From positions 1-49,086 of the forward strand of contig CAMRTM010000007.1 of NCBI GenBank assembly GCA_947053645.1: a stretch of DNA of 49,086 nt. Direction: 5' to 3'. Of this stretch, positions 16,644-26,688 are shown piece by piece. Origin of the DNA: an uncultured Bacillota bacterium (GTDB lineage: Bacteria > Bacillota > Clostridia > Christensenellales > UBA1242). Made by a program: the position numbers and the translations under genes. How positions within the stretch are numbered: position 1 is the stretch's first letter; the number at the start of each line of letters is the position of its first letter. The notes beneath the pieces were generated by a model. The model did not search any database and was not told the origin of the DNA. It was given only the letters and a program-made list of their open reading frames with translations.

Positions 16644-17153
16644 ATGAATAAAAAAGAAAAGCATGAAGAATATGTAAATGAAAAAACACACTTTGCATAT
16701 TCAAAATATCTTAAAGGGGAATATTTTGAAAAAGCACGAGCAATAATCGTGAAAGATGGCAAAGTGGCACTGCTTAGAAGTTTGTCGGACGGATCTGTAT
16801 TTATGATAGGCGGTGGCGTTGATGAAGGCGAAACTGTGGAGCAGGCGGTCATACGGGAAGCCTTTGAAGAAACTGGCATGAAGGTAAAACCAATAATGCA
16901 GTTGCAAACCAATTATTATGAATGGGATTTGGAATGTGATGGGAATAAATTTGTTTCTAAAAGGGTGGAATACATATATCTTTGCCAACCATTAGAAGAA
17001 AAGGCATCTGTAGTTTCAGGTCTTGAAGGGGAATATGATGAAGCTGGTGTTGAAATGATTTATGCTGATATAGAAAAACTTGCCGATTGTCGTGTAAATA
17101 TTGAAGGTATAGCCAAAATTAGAGAATATATCAATCAAAAAAATGCTGATTAA
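16644..17153 (+). CDS. Nudix hydrolase
   Basis: 169 residues, AAGGA upstream. The Nudix box is complete: GGVDEGETVEQAVIREAFEE followed by TGM. The family cleaves nucleoside diphosphates linked to other moieties using Mg2+; the substrate cannot be told. The N-terminal ~40 residues are charged and extend beyond the minimal domain. It sits at the right edge of the AT-rich patch. Confidence 0.9.
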   Translation: MNKKEKHEEYVNEKTHFAYSKYLKGEYFEKARAIIVKDGKVALLRSLSDGSVFMIGGGVDEGETVEQAVIREAFEETGMKVKPIMQLQTNYYEWDLECDGNKFVSKRVEYIYLCQPLEEKASVVSGLEGEYDEAGVEMIYADIEKLADCRVNIEGIAKIREYINQKNAD

Positions 17154-17218
17154 TATTTCAGCAAATGTGAATTTGATTTTATATGTAGGGTAGTCAAAAG
17201 ATGACTACCTTTTGTTTT

Positions 17219-17482
17219 TTACCAACATCTAAAGAAGCCGAAACAGCATCTTTTTCTGTTGTTATTACAATTGTTATGATTGCAGTTTCTGTTTCTGTTG
17301 CAATTGCACCAGTCTTTGCGTTCATGACAGCAATTGCAAGGACGGCAACAGTTATCATTCCAGTTTTTGTCATCAAAGTCAAAATCGCGATGATTGTCAT
17401 TCCAGTTCCAATCTCTAGGATAAGTGTTGCATTCTCTTCTGTCATTCATGTCAAAACGAAAATCATTATCGTTAAAGTTCAT
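17219..17482 (-). CDS. Cys/Asn/Asp-rich small protein, probable spore coat or exosporium component
   Basis: 87 residues with AAAGGAG before the ATG at 17482. Extreme composition: many Asn, Asp, Arg and about 12 Cys in motifs such as CCRPCNCCHERKDWCNC and CNHNNCNNNRKRCC. No signal peptide. The Cys-rich, charged composition and the position directly downstream of the collagen-like BclA protein on the same strand suggest a cross-linked spore-surface protein. Overlapping ORFs in other frames are shadows of this repetitive sequence. Confidence 0.7.
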   Translation of the reverse strand: MNFNDNDFRFDMNDRRECNTYPRDWNWNDNHRDFDFDDKNWNDNCCRPCNCCHERKDWCNCNRNRNCNHNNCNNNRKRCCFGFFRCW

Positions 17483-17497
17483 ATTTTCTCCTTTGTA

Positions 17498-17518
17498 ATT
17501 AGAGGCAAAGCCTCTAAT
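17498..17518 (-). promoter_or_regulatory. 5'-UTR hairpin next to the Shine-Dalgarno of the Cys-rich gene
   Basis: Stem ATTAGAGGC/GCCTCTAAT (9 bp) with a 3-nt loop, ending 3 nt before AAAGGAG. No T-run, so not a terminator. Confidence 0.6.
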
Positions 17519-17552
17519 ACATATTATTCAAAAATCTATAAATTTGTGCAAT

Positions 17553-17580
17553 AAAAAAGGAAGATAGATTTCTTCCTTTT
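17553..17580 (-). terminator. Terminator of the collagen-like gene
   Basis: Minus strand AAAGGAAGA/TCTTCCTTT hairpin followed by T-run, 9 nt beyond the stop. Confidence 0.75.
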
Positions 17581-17588
17581 AGTATTAT

Positions 17589-18945
<1,357 letters not shown>

Positions 18946-19015
18946 GTTTAATAATATTTATTTGTAATTTGTGTGTATTTTCGCTACAATATATTTGTCA
19001 ATTGGAATTTATATC

Positions 19016-19044
19016 TTGCAAAATCTGTCAATTTATGGTATAAT
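19016..19044 (+). promoter_or_regulatory. SigA promoter
   Basis: TTGCAA (19016-19021), 17 bp, TATAAT (19039-19044); the gene starts at 19074. Confidence 0.65.
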
Positions 19045-19073
19045 AAATTTATCAATAAATCTAGGAGGTAAAA

Positions 19074-20066
19074 ATGGAAAAGAATATTGAATTAAAGGCA
19101 TATCTCCCAAGTGTCGGGGAGTATGACGAGTGCTTTAAAAAGTACAGGGCATTTGTAAGTGCGCAAGTGTCTAAAAAAGCAGAATCAAACGGCACATTTG
19201 AAAGTGACAATTATAGTGGGAATGGTTATTACTTTATGAGGTCTGCCCTCGCGGGTTCCTCTGGTAAAGTTTTATGTGGTTTCGATTGTGGGGTGCGCGG
19301 TTGGTTTTATAGTTGCAATGCTAGCACGGGCTTGCGAGTCGCTTTTCAATTAATCTATAATCCAAAATCTGCAACTTGTCAAAGTTGCCAAATAGAAAAA
19401 CGCACTACAACAGTGTATGATGATAAAGACGCACCGCTGTATAGTGGGGATGGAAAGGATAAAAAGATTACAAGTGAAGCACCAATAGTGGAATTTGATG
19501 GCAAGAAATGTATCTGGCTTAATAAAGAGGAGTGTGAAAGCGGAGTAGATAAGACTATGAAACTTTGGACACTTGAACTTGTAGATTATGCTGTTCCATT
19601 TAATAAGAAAGGGGAAAACAATGATTTTGCAAAAGCATCAGAAATTCAAGAGCAATGTTTAAATGTTTTTTCTAAGGAAGCACAAAAAGAACTTGTAATG
19701 GTCAGAATGAGCAGTGAAGATAACTATGAATCTGCGACACCAGTAAACGATGAAAGTGACGATGAAGCAAAAGTAAAGAAATTATTTGAAGAAATATACG
19801 AAGGGAATATTACAGAAGAAGACCTCCGACAAGGATTATTAGATATTATAAATGAAATTAAAAACTCAGATTCTTCTACCGAAGAAGATGCAGTTAAACT
19901 AGGGGAGATTATTTCAAGTGAGATGAAAACTCTAGAAGAAAAATTAAAGCAAAGGAAAATTATTGAACAAGAAGCAAAGCGTAAAGCAGCTGCTGCTAAA
20001 AATGATGCCTTTGACAAACTTGCATCTACTATAACAAATCTTAAGATAGGAGAGGAAAATGAGTAA
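19074..20066 (+). CDS. Unknown protein, N-terminal Gly/Cys-containing domain plus C-terminal coiled coil
   Basis: 330 residues, AGGAGG upstream. The N-terminal ~190 residues form a soluble domain with NGYYFMRSALAGS, GVRGWFYSCNASTGLRVAFQ and a CQSC pair. This layout is reminiscent of DUF6273-type domains that decorate bacterial repeat proteins, but I cannot confirm it. The C-terminal ~120 residues are acidic and then a Lys/Glu coiled coil. No signal peptide. It ends overlapping a 36-codon ORF. Confidence 0.65.
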   Translation: MEKNIELKAYLPSVGEYDECFKKYRAFVSAQVSKKAESNGTFESDNYSGNGYYFMRSALAGSSGKVLCGFDCGVRGWFYSCNASTGLRVAFQLIYNPKSATCQSCQIEKRTTTVYDDKDAPLYSGDGKDKKITSEAPIVEFDGKKCIWLNKEECESGVDKTMKLWTLELVDYAVPFNKKGENNDFAKASEIQEQCLNVFSKEAQKELVMVRMSSEDNYESATPVNDESDDEAKVKKLFEEIYEGNITEEDLRQGLLDIINEIKNSDSSTEEDAVKLGEIISSEMKTLEEKLKQRKIIEQEAKRKAAAAKNDAFDKLASTITNLKIGEENE

Positions 20067-20169
20067 AGTAAAAGTATGTGAAAACTTAGAAACATTAGTG
20101 AATGAATATTGTGACCTTTTAAAAGAAAATAAAAATTTACAAAACAAGAAGGTTGTCAACAAAAAATAA
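20059..20169 (+). CDS. Small ORF, 36 residues, coupled to the upstream gene
   Basis: ATG at 20059 overlaps the stop of the preceding gene and has AGGAGAGG just before it. The product (MSKVKVCENLETLVNEYCDL then a Lys/Asn-rich tail) would be a short amphipathic helix. A strong terminator follows directly. The signals fit a real coupled mini-gene, but length alone cannot prove it. Confidence 0.45.
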   Translation: MSKVKVCENLETLVNEYCDLLKENKNLQNKKVVNKK

Positions 20170-20182
20170 TGTCTTGTATTAT

Positions 20183-20209
20183 AAAGCAAACAAATTTGTT
20201 TGCTTTTTT
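20183..20209 (+). terminator. Intrinsic terminator
   Basis: Stem AAGCAAACAA/TTGTTTGCTT followed by TTTTTTC. Confidence 0.8.
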
Positions 20210-20254
20210 CTTTATTTTTCGGTAAACTGGAAATTAGAAAAGGAGAGTAAAAGC

Positions 20255-21790
20255 ATGGTAATTGCAATGACTGGTACCACTGGTAATATGGGCAAGCAGG
20301 CACTAAAAGAAGTGCTAAAGATAAAAGAAGTAGAAAAGATAAAATTGCTCATCCTGCCTGATGATAAAAGAGTAAATGAAATAAAGAAAAATCATAAAAA
20401 GGATTTAAATAGAATTGAATTTATCTTTGCAAGCCTTGCTGATAAAAAAGCATGCGTAAAACTTGTAGAAGACACCGACTATGTTGTAAATATGGCAGCG
20501 GTAATTCCACCACATTCTGACCAGCATCCAGAAAAGGCAGTTGAATGTAATGAAAAGGGGGTAGATGCGCTTGTCAGTGCAATAGAGAAAATGGAAACCC
20601 AGCCTAAATTCATACATATCTCCACACTAGCCCTATATGGTAATCGTAATGAAAAACACCCATGGGTAAGGGTAGGCGACCCACTTCTTGTAAGTCCATA
20701 TGATATTTATTCTCTCACGAAACTCCGTGGCGAGTTTAGGGTGCTTGAAAGTGATATCAAGGATTATGCTGTCATCCGCCAAACAGCAATGCTACATAAT
20801 AATATGCTCAGCGATAATATGAGCGATGGACTTATGTTTCACACCTGCTTTAATGCACCTTTAGAATGGTCGACAGCAGAGGATTCAGGACTGCTTATCG
20901 CAAATATAATAAGACGAGATATGGAAGAAGACTTGTCAAAAGTTTTCTGGCATAAAGTATTCAACCTTGGCGGTGGGTTATATAATTGTGTTACCGGCTA
21001 TGATGTACTTAATGACGGCTTTGAAATGATAGGCGGATCTGTTAAAGATTTCTTCGAGCCAGACTTCAATGCAACTCGTAATTTCCATGGTACATGGTTT
21101 TATGATAGTAAGACTCTAGATGACCTGTTCCATTATCAGCGTCAAAGCACAAAGGATTTCTGGAAAGAGTTTGAAAAAGATCATGCTATTTTCAAGTGCG
21201 GAAAGATCGTTCCAAAATCACTTATCAAAAAGTTTGCAATAAAACGACTTTTCAAAAGCCCAAACTCTGTTAAGTACTGGAAAAAGCATAACGATCAAGC
21301 AAAACTATTTGCATACTTTGGCGGAGAAGATAAATATAATTCTCTACCAAAATCTTGGGATGACTTTAATCTTCTAATCGAGAATAAAGCACCAGACGGA
21401 AGCAACCTTGATTACGAAAAATTAAGAGATCCAAATAATGCACAACTCGTTGATATCGGCTATGATACAAATTCTGAAGTAGGAATAAACGAACTTAAAA
21501 ATATTGCTAAAATGCATGGCGGAAGACTTTTGTCAAGGAAATGTACCAGCCTTCAAGATAGACTTGAATGGGAGAATAGTGACGGCGAGAAATTTACAGC
21601 AAGGGCTTATACCGTTATGGCAGGGCATTGGCTGAATCCAAGTTACAAAAGATACTGCTGGGATTTTGATAGGCTAAGTAAGAAAGACAAAATTTACGCT
21701 GGTGCATGGTATGATAGCCATGATAAAAATGAAAATAAATATTATTATTTAGATAAAAATTATGAAGCACAAATAAAGGATATAAAATGA
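20255..21790 (+). CDS. NAD(P)-dependent epimerase/dehydratase-like protein with C-terminal extension
   Basis: 511 residues from ATG 20255 with AGGAGAG upstream; the longer ORF start lies within the terminator. The N-terminal ~300 residues are an extended short-chain dehydrogenase: MTGTTGNMGKQ nucleotide-binding loop, VNMAAVIPP, and the catalytic YDIYSLTK (YxxxK). The last ~200 residues (from SLIKKFAIKRLF) are not part of that fold and have no family I recognise. It overlaps the EFR1 gene by 4 bp, implying a joint redox function with unknown substrate. Confidence 0.85.
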   Translation: MVIAMTGTTGNMGKQALKEVLKIKEVEKIKLLILPDDKRVNEIKKNHKKDLNRIEFIFASLADKKACVKLVEDTDYVVNMAAVIPPHSDQHPEKAVECNEKGVDALVSAIEKMETQPKFIHISTLALYGNRNEKHPWVRVGDPLLVSPYDIYSLTKLRGEFRVLESDIKDYAVIRQTAMLHNNMLSDNMSDGLMFHTCFNAPLEWSTAEDSGLLIANIIRRDMEEDLSKVFWHKVFNLGGGLYNCVTGYDVLNDGFEMIGGSVKDFFEPDFNATRNFHGTWFYDSKTLDDLFHYQRQSTKDFWKEFEKDHAIFKCGKIVPKSLIKKFAIKRLFKSPNSVKYWKKHNDQAKLFAYFGGEDKYNSLPKSWDDFNLLIENKAPDGSNLDYEKLRDPNNAQLVDIGYDTNSEVGINELKNIAKMHGGRLLSRKCTSLQDRLEWENSDGEKFTARAYTVMAGHWLNPSYKRYCWDFDRLSKKDKIYAGAWYDSHDKNENKYYYLDKNYEAQIKDIK

Positions 21791-22674
21791 AAGTATTAAT
21801 TTGTTATTTTTCAGGCACTGGAAATACCAGAAGGGTAGTTAATAAATATGCCGACACCATCAAGGCACAAAATCATGAAGTAGAAGTTCATAGGATTGAA
21901 GATATTTTATATAAAGAGGGTTATGAAAAACCTGATTATAACGCCTGCGATATGCTAGGCATTGGCTATCCAGTGCATGCTTTCAATGCACCAAGTATAG
22001 TAATTGACTTTGTGAAAACTCTTCCAAAACAAAAAGATAAAAAGAGGGCATTTGTAGTCAATACTTCTGGTGAGCCGCTAAAATTAAATAATATTTCTTC
22101 TCTTAAAACTAGAAGTATCTTAAAAAGACGGGGTTATAATGTGACAAATGAATATCACTATTGTATGCCGTACAATATGATTTTCCGTCATACCGACCAT
22201 ATGGCATATAAGATGTGGAACTATGCACAAGGACTCATTCCTTTGGATTGCTCGCAAATGTTAAATGGTGAAGGGCATAAACTTGGTTATTTCTTTATGG
22301 GAAGACCGCTCGCATGGATGTTCCGCGTAGAGCATTGGGGTGGACGAATAAACGGAAAACGCTATAAGGTAAGTAGTGACTGCGTGAATTGTGGAATGTG
22401 TGCAAAAATATGTCCAACAAATAATATTAAGATAGAGAATGGTCAGTTCAAGTTTGGTAAAAACTGCCTTATGTGTATGAGGTGTGCACACCTGTGCAGC
22501 AAAAATGCAATAAATATAGGGTGGTTTGAAAGTTGGAAAGTCAATGGACCATACACTTTCCTTGAACCAACTAATGAAGAGGAAGATAAGCATAAACGCT
22601 ACTGTAAAAATGCCTATAAACGCTATTTCAGAGAGTGTGAAAACCGCTTAGGAATATTGAAAGAAGAAAAATAA
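21787..22674 (+). CDS. EFR1-family ferrodoxin (flavodoxin-like domain plus two 4Fe-4S clusters)
   Basis: 295 residues. N-terminal flavodoxin fold with the FMN phosphate loop SGTGNTRRV. The C-terminal ferredoxin module has CVNCGMCAKICP and CLMCMRCAHLC, both ligating 4Fe-4S. EFR1 proteins are common in anaerobic Firmicutes and are thought to pass electrons to partner enzymes. The overlap with the epimerase-like gene suggests that protein is the partner. Confidence 0.92.
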   Translation: MKVLICYFSGTGNTRRVVNKYADTIKAQNHEVEVHRIEDILYKEGYEKPDYNACDMLGIGYPVHAFNAPSIVIDFVKTLPKQKDKKRAFVVNTSGEPLKLNNISSLKTRSILKRRGYNVTNEYHYCMPYNMIFRHTDHMAYKMWNYAQGLIPLDCSQMLNGEGHKLGYFFMGRPLAWMFRVEHWGGRINGKRYKVSSDCVNCGMCAKICPTNNIKIENGQFKFGKNCLMCMRCAHLCSKNAINIGWFESWKVNGPYTFLEPTNEEEDKHKRYCKNAYKRYFRECENRLGILKEEK

Positions 22675-22694
22675 GTGCTATAAGCACTTTTTTT
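22673..22694 (+). terminator. Intrinsic terminator
   Basis: AAGTGC-TATAA-GCACTT followed by T-run, overlapping the EFR1 stop codon. Confidence 0.75.
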
Positions 22695-22751
22695 ATTATT
22701 GATGGAATTTTAAGCCAAAGCGATAAAAAGTATTTGATAGTGATATTTTGC

Positions 22752-22780
22752 TTGCGAAATTTTGTCAAATAATGTAAAAT
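22752..22780 (+). promoter_or_regulatory. Possible SigA promoter of the O-acetylation pair
   Basis: TTGCGA (22752-22757), 17 bp, TAAAAT (22775-22780). Confidence 0.4.
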
Positions 22781-22796
22781 CAAAATTGGAAATATT

Positions 22797-24233
22797 ATGG
22801 TCTTTAGTTCAATGACATTTTTGTGGATATTTTTGCCAGTAGTTCTGCTTGTGAACTATCTTTTTTCCTTTATTAAAAATCAAAAAATAAAAATGATATG
22901 TAAAAACATAGCACTACTTCTTGCCAGCCTAGTATTTTATGCATGGGGCGGAATTTGGTATGTGCTGGTTATGCTTGCTTCAATCATTGGCAACTATCTT
23001 TTTGCGCTGTGGGTAGACAGTGCAACAAAGCGTGAGAAAAAGGCAGAGCGTAAAGCAGCATTCGCACTTTCTTTAATATATAACCTCGGAATATTATTTT
23101 ATTTTAAATACACTAACTTTTTTATAAGTATAATTGAAAGCATAGCGAATGCGAACTTTGGTCTTAAAGAGGTTATACTGCCCATAGGTATATCCTTTTT
23201 CACTTTTCAAGCAATGTCATATGTTATAGATGTGTATTTGGGCAAAGTGAAGTGTCAAAAAAATCCATTGCTGCTTGCTCTATACATATCATTGTTTCCA
23301 CAACTCATTGCAGGTCCTATTGTAAAATATTCTGATATTGAAAAACAACTTCTTGAAAGGCAGGAGAGTGTTGATAAGTTTACGCAAGGAATAAAAAGGT
23401 TTTTGTATGGGCTTGCCAAAAAAGTTATCATTTCAAATGTTGTAGGACAGGTAGCCGAAACGGTCTTTAAAAGCCCAGTGGGGGATTTAAGTTCTTCTCT
23501 TGCATGGCTAGTGCTTATATGTTACACAATTCAAATTTATTATGACTTCAGTGGATATTCAGATATGGCAATAGGCTTAGGTAAGATGTTTGGATTTGAA
23601 TTTGTAGAAAACTTCAATTATCCATACATGGCAACTTCAATAAGAGATTTTTGGCGAAGATGGCATATCTCACTTTCTTCATGGTTTAAAGAGTATGTAT
23701 ATATACCACTTGGTGGAAATAGAAAAGGTAAGATAAGAACATACTTAAATCTTTTTATCGTATTTTTACTCACAGGAATTTGGCATGGTGCAAATTACAC
23801 ATTCCTTTTGTGGGGTGTGATATATGGCATTTTCCTTGTTATTGAACGGCTCTTTTTAGGAAAACTACTTGAAAAAAATAAATTCAAATTTTTAAACTGG
23901 CTATACACAATTTTTGTAGTCATGCTTTTATGGGTATTTTTCAGGGCTCCAGACATAAATTATGCGTTTGCATTTATAGGTAAACTTTTCAACTTCTCAT
24001 CTGGTAAGTTAGAAATTCAGTTAAGTATCGATTTGTGGCAGTGGTTTATACTTTTTGTGGGCATTTTGTTTGCAGGACCAGTGCAAAAAATATTTAAAAA
24101 ATCCTATGAGAAGAATAAAGGTAAAACATGGTTTTTCTGGCTTGACTTCATTACACAAATAATGTTGTTGTTACTTTCAATTATGTTACTTATAAACAAC
24201 ACTTTTAATCCATTTATATATTTTCAATTTTAA
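22797..24233 (+). CDS. MBOAT-family membrane-bound O-acyltransferase (AlgI/DltB/PatA type)
   Basis: 478 residues with about ten transmembrane segments. MBOAT signatures: ISFFTFQAMSYVIDVYLGK, LFPQLIAGPIVKY, YDFSGYSDMAIGLGKMFGF, RDFWRRWHISLSSWFKEYVY and the catalytic histidine in LTGIWHGANYTFLLWG. It moves acetyl groups across the membrane to a secreted polymer. It is paired with an AlgJ/AlgX-like gene 9 bp downstream, the usual two-gene arrangement for polysaccharide O-acetylation. The polymer is unknown. The Shine-Dalgarno is weak. Confidence 0.93.
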   Translation: MVFSSMTFLWIFLPVVLLVNYLFSFIKNQKIKMICKNIALLLASLVFYAWGGIWYVLVMLASIIGNYLFALWVDSATKREKKAERKAAFALSLIYNLGILFYFKYTNFFISIIESIANANFGLKEVILPIGISFFTFQAMSYVIDVYLGKVKCQKNPLLLALYISLFPQLIAGPIVKYSDIEKQLLERQESVDKFTQGIKRFLYGLAKKVIISNVVGQVAETVFKSPVGDLSSSLAWLVLICYTIQIYYDFSGYSDMAIGLGKMFGFEFVENFNYPYMATSIRDFWRRWHISLSSWFKEYVYIPLGGNRKGKIRTYLNLFIVFLLTGIWHGANYTFLLWGVIYGIFLVIERLFLGKLLEKNKFKFLNWLYTIFVVMLLWVFFRAPDINYAFAFIGKLFNFSSGKLEIQLSIDLWQWFILFVGILFAGPVQKIFKKSYEKNKGKTWFFWLDFITQIMLLLLSIMLLINNTFNPFIYFQF

Positions 24234-24242
24234 GGAGGGAAT

Positions 24243-25367
24243 ATGAAAAAGAAAATTGCAGCTATAGTAATGTTTATATTCGTATTGGTCTTTCCTATGG
24301 TGGCATGGCCACTACTTGATTATGTTGATAATACAGAACTTGAAGAAAATAGAGAGCCGGCAAAATATCCTAATTTCAGTAATAGTTTTTTTACTGATTT
24401 TGATAAATATTTTTTAGAGCAAATTCCAATAAGAAATTCAATGATACGCTTTTATAAAATGATGGAAGACTACTTTGGAAGAGGGTATGAAAAAATACTA
24501 AACTTATTAAATTTAAATTATTATCGTGAAATCAATAATGTAATTTTTGGGGAAGAAGACTGGCTATTTTATTTTGGAGATAACAGTTTGGGGTATTATC
24601 GTGGTACTAATCTGCCGTCAGAAGGGGAACTTAAATCCTATGTTAATAAAGCGGAAAAGGTGGATAAATATTTCAGGTCCCAAGGTAAAGAGTTTAAAAT
24701 TTTCATAGCGCCGAATAAAGAACAAATGTATAGTGAATATATGCCAAAAGGTATAAAAGAGGCGGAAGGCGATAAGAGAATAGATAAGATAGTAAACTAT
24801 TTTAAGGAAAATTCAACAGTGGAAGTTGTCTATGCAAAGGACGCTCTATTAAGCCAAAAGAAAGAAAGTCAGGTATATTACAAACAAGATACTCACTGGA
24901 ATAAAGCAGGGGCTCATATAGGTGCTATAGAATTGCTAAACTCACTAGGTATTGCCTCTCAAAAAGTAGCCTTTGAAGAGATAAAACATAATGCTGGAGA
25001 TTTAGCAAATATGATAGCAAGGCCAGCGGTAGAAGATGTTGATTATAATTATAATTATAAGCCCGAGATTCAACTGCAAATATCAAGTTCTGATGCATAT
25101 CATCATGAGAGTGAATCCACAAATCCAAATAGTAAAAATCTTTTAATGTTAGGTGATTCATTTAGAATAAGTATGATAGAAACTTTAGGCAAAGAATTTA
25201 GTAATTCAAAATACTACCATAGAATGGTTTATAACGCAAATAATAGATTAGAAAATGAATTTAATGAAGCTGATGTAATAGTTGTGCAAGCGGTAGAACG
25301 ATATGATAATGATATTTTTGGAGCTGGAGGGGTATTAGACAGGATAATAGCCTTAAACAAATTATAA
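24243..25367 (+). CDS. AlgJ/AlgX-like SGNH-type O-acetylation protein (DHHW family)
   Basis: 374 residues, AGGAGG upstream. N-terminal signal-anchor (5-22), then the conserved ELEENREPAKYPNFS entry. Catalytic elements of the AlgX/AlgJ fold: KQDTHWNKAGA and LLMLGDSFRISM. It acts outside the membrane, taking acetyl groups from the MBOAT partner and attaching them to the polymer. Its stop is followed within a base or so by a 40-bp dispersed element. Confidence 0.9.
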   Translation: MKKKIAAIVMFIFVLVFPMVAWPLLDYVDNTELEENREPAKYPNFSNSFFTDFDKYFLEQIPIRNSMIRFYKMMEDYFGRGYEKILNLLNLNYYREINNVIFGEEDWLFYFGDNSLGYYRGTNLPSEGELKSYVNKAEKVDKYFRSQGKEFKIFIAPNKEQMYSEYMPKGIKEAEGDKRIDKIVNYFKENSTVEVVYAKDALLSQKKESQVYYKQDTHWNKAGAHIGAIELLNSLGIASQKVAFEEIKHNAGDLANMIARPAVEDVDYNYNYKPEIQLQISSSDAYHHESESTNPNSKNLLMLGDSFRISMIETLGKEFSNSKYYHRMVYNANNRLENEFNEADVIVVQAVERYDNDIFGAGGVLDRIIALNKL

Positions 25368-25406
25368 CAATATATTGTGGCTATTTTGTATGCATACTAC
25401 TGTTAT
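25368..25406. repeat. 3'-end element, CAATATAT...TATGCATACTA form
   Basis: Begins right after the stop of the AlgJ-like gene and runs into the 3' end of the convergent glycosylase gene, supplying its last codons. Nearly the same sequence follows obg at 47832. Confidence 0.6.
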
Positions 25407-25884
25407 TTAGTGGTATTACACTCAGAATAGCCTTTTTCCAGTCTTCAAAATTATATCTAGGGTTTGCAGAACTTGTAGAAGAAAGTAATAAAACTGGGAG
25501 ATTGCCAACATAAGTTTTGGATAAAATATTAAAAGCAGTTTTTCCATTACAAAGAATTGCTTTTACCCTTGTAAAAGGTGGCAGAAGAAAGGTAATGTCT
25601 GAAAGCGAGTATTTGGATTTTTCTAGTGAAAGGTCACTTGAACCAGATAAATCGCTTTCTAAAACTACATCGTAAAGTGCGATATTATGTCGAAGTAAAA
25701 AGGCTTTTTTCTTTTCGATATTTTCCTCAACATTTTCATTAAAAACACCCTCTAGCATTTTCCAAAACCTGTTTTGCTTATTTCCATAATAAAAACCTGC
25801 CTCACGACTTTTTACGCTTGGGAAACTTCCTAAAATAAGTACTTCACTATTTTTATCATAAACCGCCTCAAAACCTTTAAACAT
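25381..25884 (-). CDS. DNA-deoxyinosine (hypoxanthine-DNA) glycosylase, UDG superfamily family 6
   Basis: 167 residues, AAGGAAG before the ATG at 25884. UDG-superfamily motif 1 VLILGSFPSVKSREAGFYYG followed by NKQNRFWKML is the family-6 signature. The C-terminal motif LLLSSTSSANPRY corresponds to the LPSTSPAN loop, with Pro replaced by Ser. It removes deaminated adenine from DNA in the cytoplasm. The last residues (MHTK) are encoded by the dispersed element. Confidence 0.85.
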   Translation of the reverse strand: MFKGFEAVYDKNSEVLILGSFPSVKSREAGFYYGNKQNRFWKMLEGVFNENVEENIEKKKAFLLRHNIALYDVVLESDLSGSSDLSLEKSKYSLSDITFLLPPFTRVKAILCNGKTAFNILSKTYVGNLPVLLLSSTSSANPRYNFEDWKKAILSVIPLNNSSMHTK

Positions 25885-25973
25885 ACTCTTCCTTTTATTT
25901 GTATTTTCAATAAATTTTGATATAATATTTTAAAGTTTAGATAAGCTAATTGTCAAATAAAAAGAGGGGGAAA

Positions 25974-26633
25974 ATGTATAATATAGCAATTGACGGAACC
26001 GCAGGAAGTGGAAAAAGTACGGTGGCACGCGCTCTTGCAAAGAGATTAGATTTTAATGTTTTCAATACCGGCGATTTATATCGCGGTCTTGCTTGTGCCT
26101 ACCTAGATATGGGCTATCATAATATCACAGAAAAATCAGTGAAAGACTTTATCAAACGCTGTGAGATAAAGGTGGAGTTTTTAGAGGATGGGCAACATAC
26201 CTTTGTTAATAATTTTGATTACACCTCCCGACTTCATGAAGAAGAAATCAGTGTACTTTCAAGTAAAGTGGCTCCTTTCAAAAAGGTAAGGAAAAAGGTC
26301 AAAAAGGTGCAAAGGCAGTTTGCAAAAAATAATAATTGCGTTATGGAGGGAAGAGATATCTGCACGGCAATTCTCCCACATGCCGACTTAAAACTATTTA
26401 TTACGGCTAGACCAGAAATACGCGCCAACCGTAGATATCAGCAGAACAAAAATGAAGGCAAAAGTTACGAAGAGATTCTTAAAGATATCAATGAAAGAGA
26501 TTATAACGATTCTCATCGCAAAGTTGCGCCACTAAAGCCCGCAAAGGACGGAATTATTATAGATAATAGTGATATGACGGTGGAAGAAACGGTGGACTAT
26601 TGTGAAAAACTATTTAAAGAAAAAGTACGCTGA
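25974..26633 (+). CDS. cmk: Cytidylate kinase-like protein
   Basis: 219 residues from ATG 25974 with AGAGGGGG upstream. P-loop GTAGSGKST; FNTGDLYRGLA, EGRDICTAILPHADLKLFIT, and ERDYNDSHRKVAPLKPAKDG correspond to the CMP-kinase NMP-binding and lid regions. It phosphorylates CMP and dCMP. In many Clostridia cmk lies between the flavoprotein and plsC genes; here it is 14 kb away and monocistronic. Confidence 0.92.
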   Translation: MYNIAIDGTAGSGKSTVARALAKRLDFNVFNTGDLYRGLACAYLDMGYHNITEKSVKDFIKRCEIKVEFLEDGQHTFVNNFDYTSRLHEEEISVLSSKVAPFKKVRKKVKKVQRQFAKNNNCVMEGRDICTAILPHADLKLFITARPEIRANRRYQQNKNEGKSYEEILKDINERDYNDSHRKVAPLKPAKDGIIIDNSDMTVEETVDYCEKLFKEKVR

Positions 26634-26655
26634 TAAACGGCGCAATCGTAAAAAT

Positions 26656-26686
26656 AAAAACCCTTATTAGATGAGGGCTTTTTTAT
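26656..26686. terminator. Terminator between cmk and the SDR gene
   Basis: CCCTtAT/ATgAGGG hairpin with A-run before and T-run after; convergent genes. Confidence 0.65.
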
Positions 26687-26688
26687 TG

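Noticed and set aside
14287-17153. Prophage or integrative element using tRNA-Thr as attachment site
   Set aside because: No integrase, and no repeat of the tRNA 3' end was found downstream in the window; kept only as an accessory patch.
17194-17554. Overlapping ORFs in other frames around the Cys-rich gene
   Set aside because: Hydrophobic low-complexity shadows of the Asn/Cys codon repeats; only the 17219-17482 frame has a Shine-Dalgarno.
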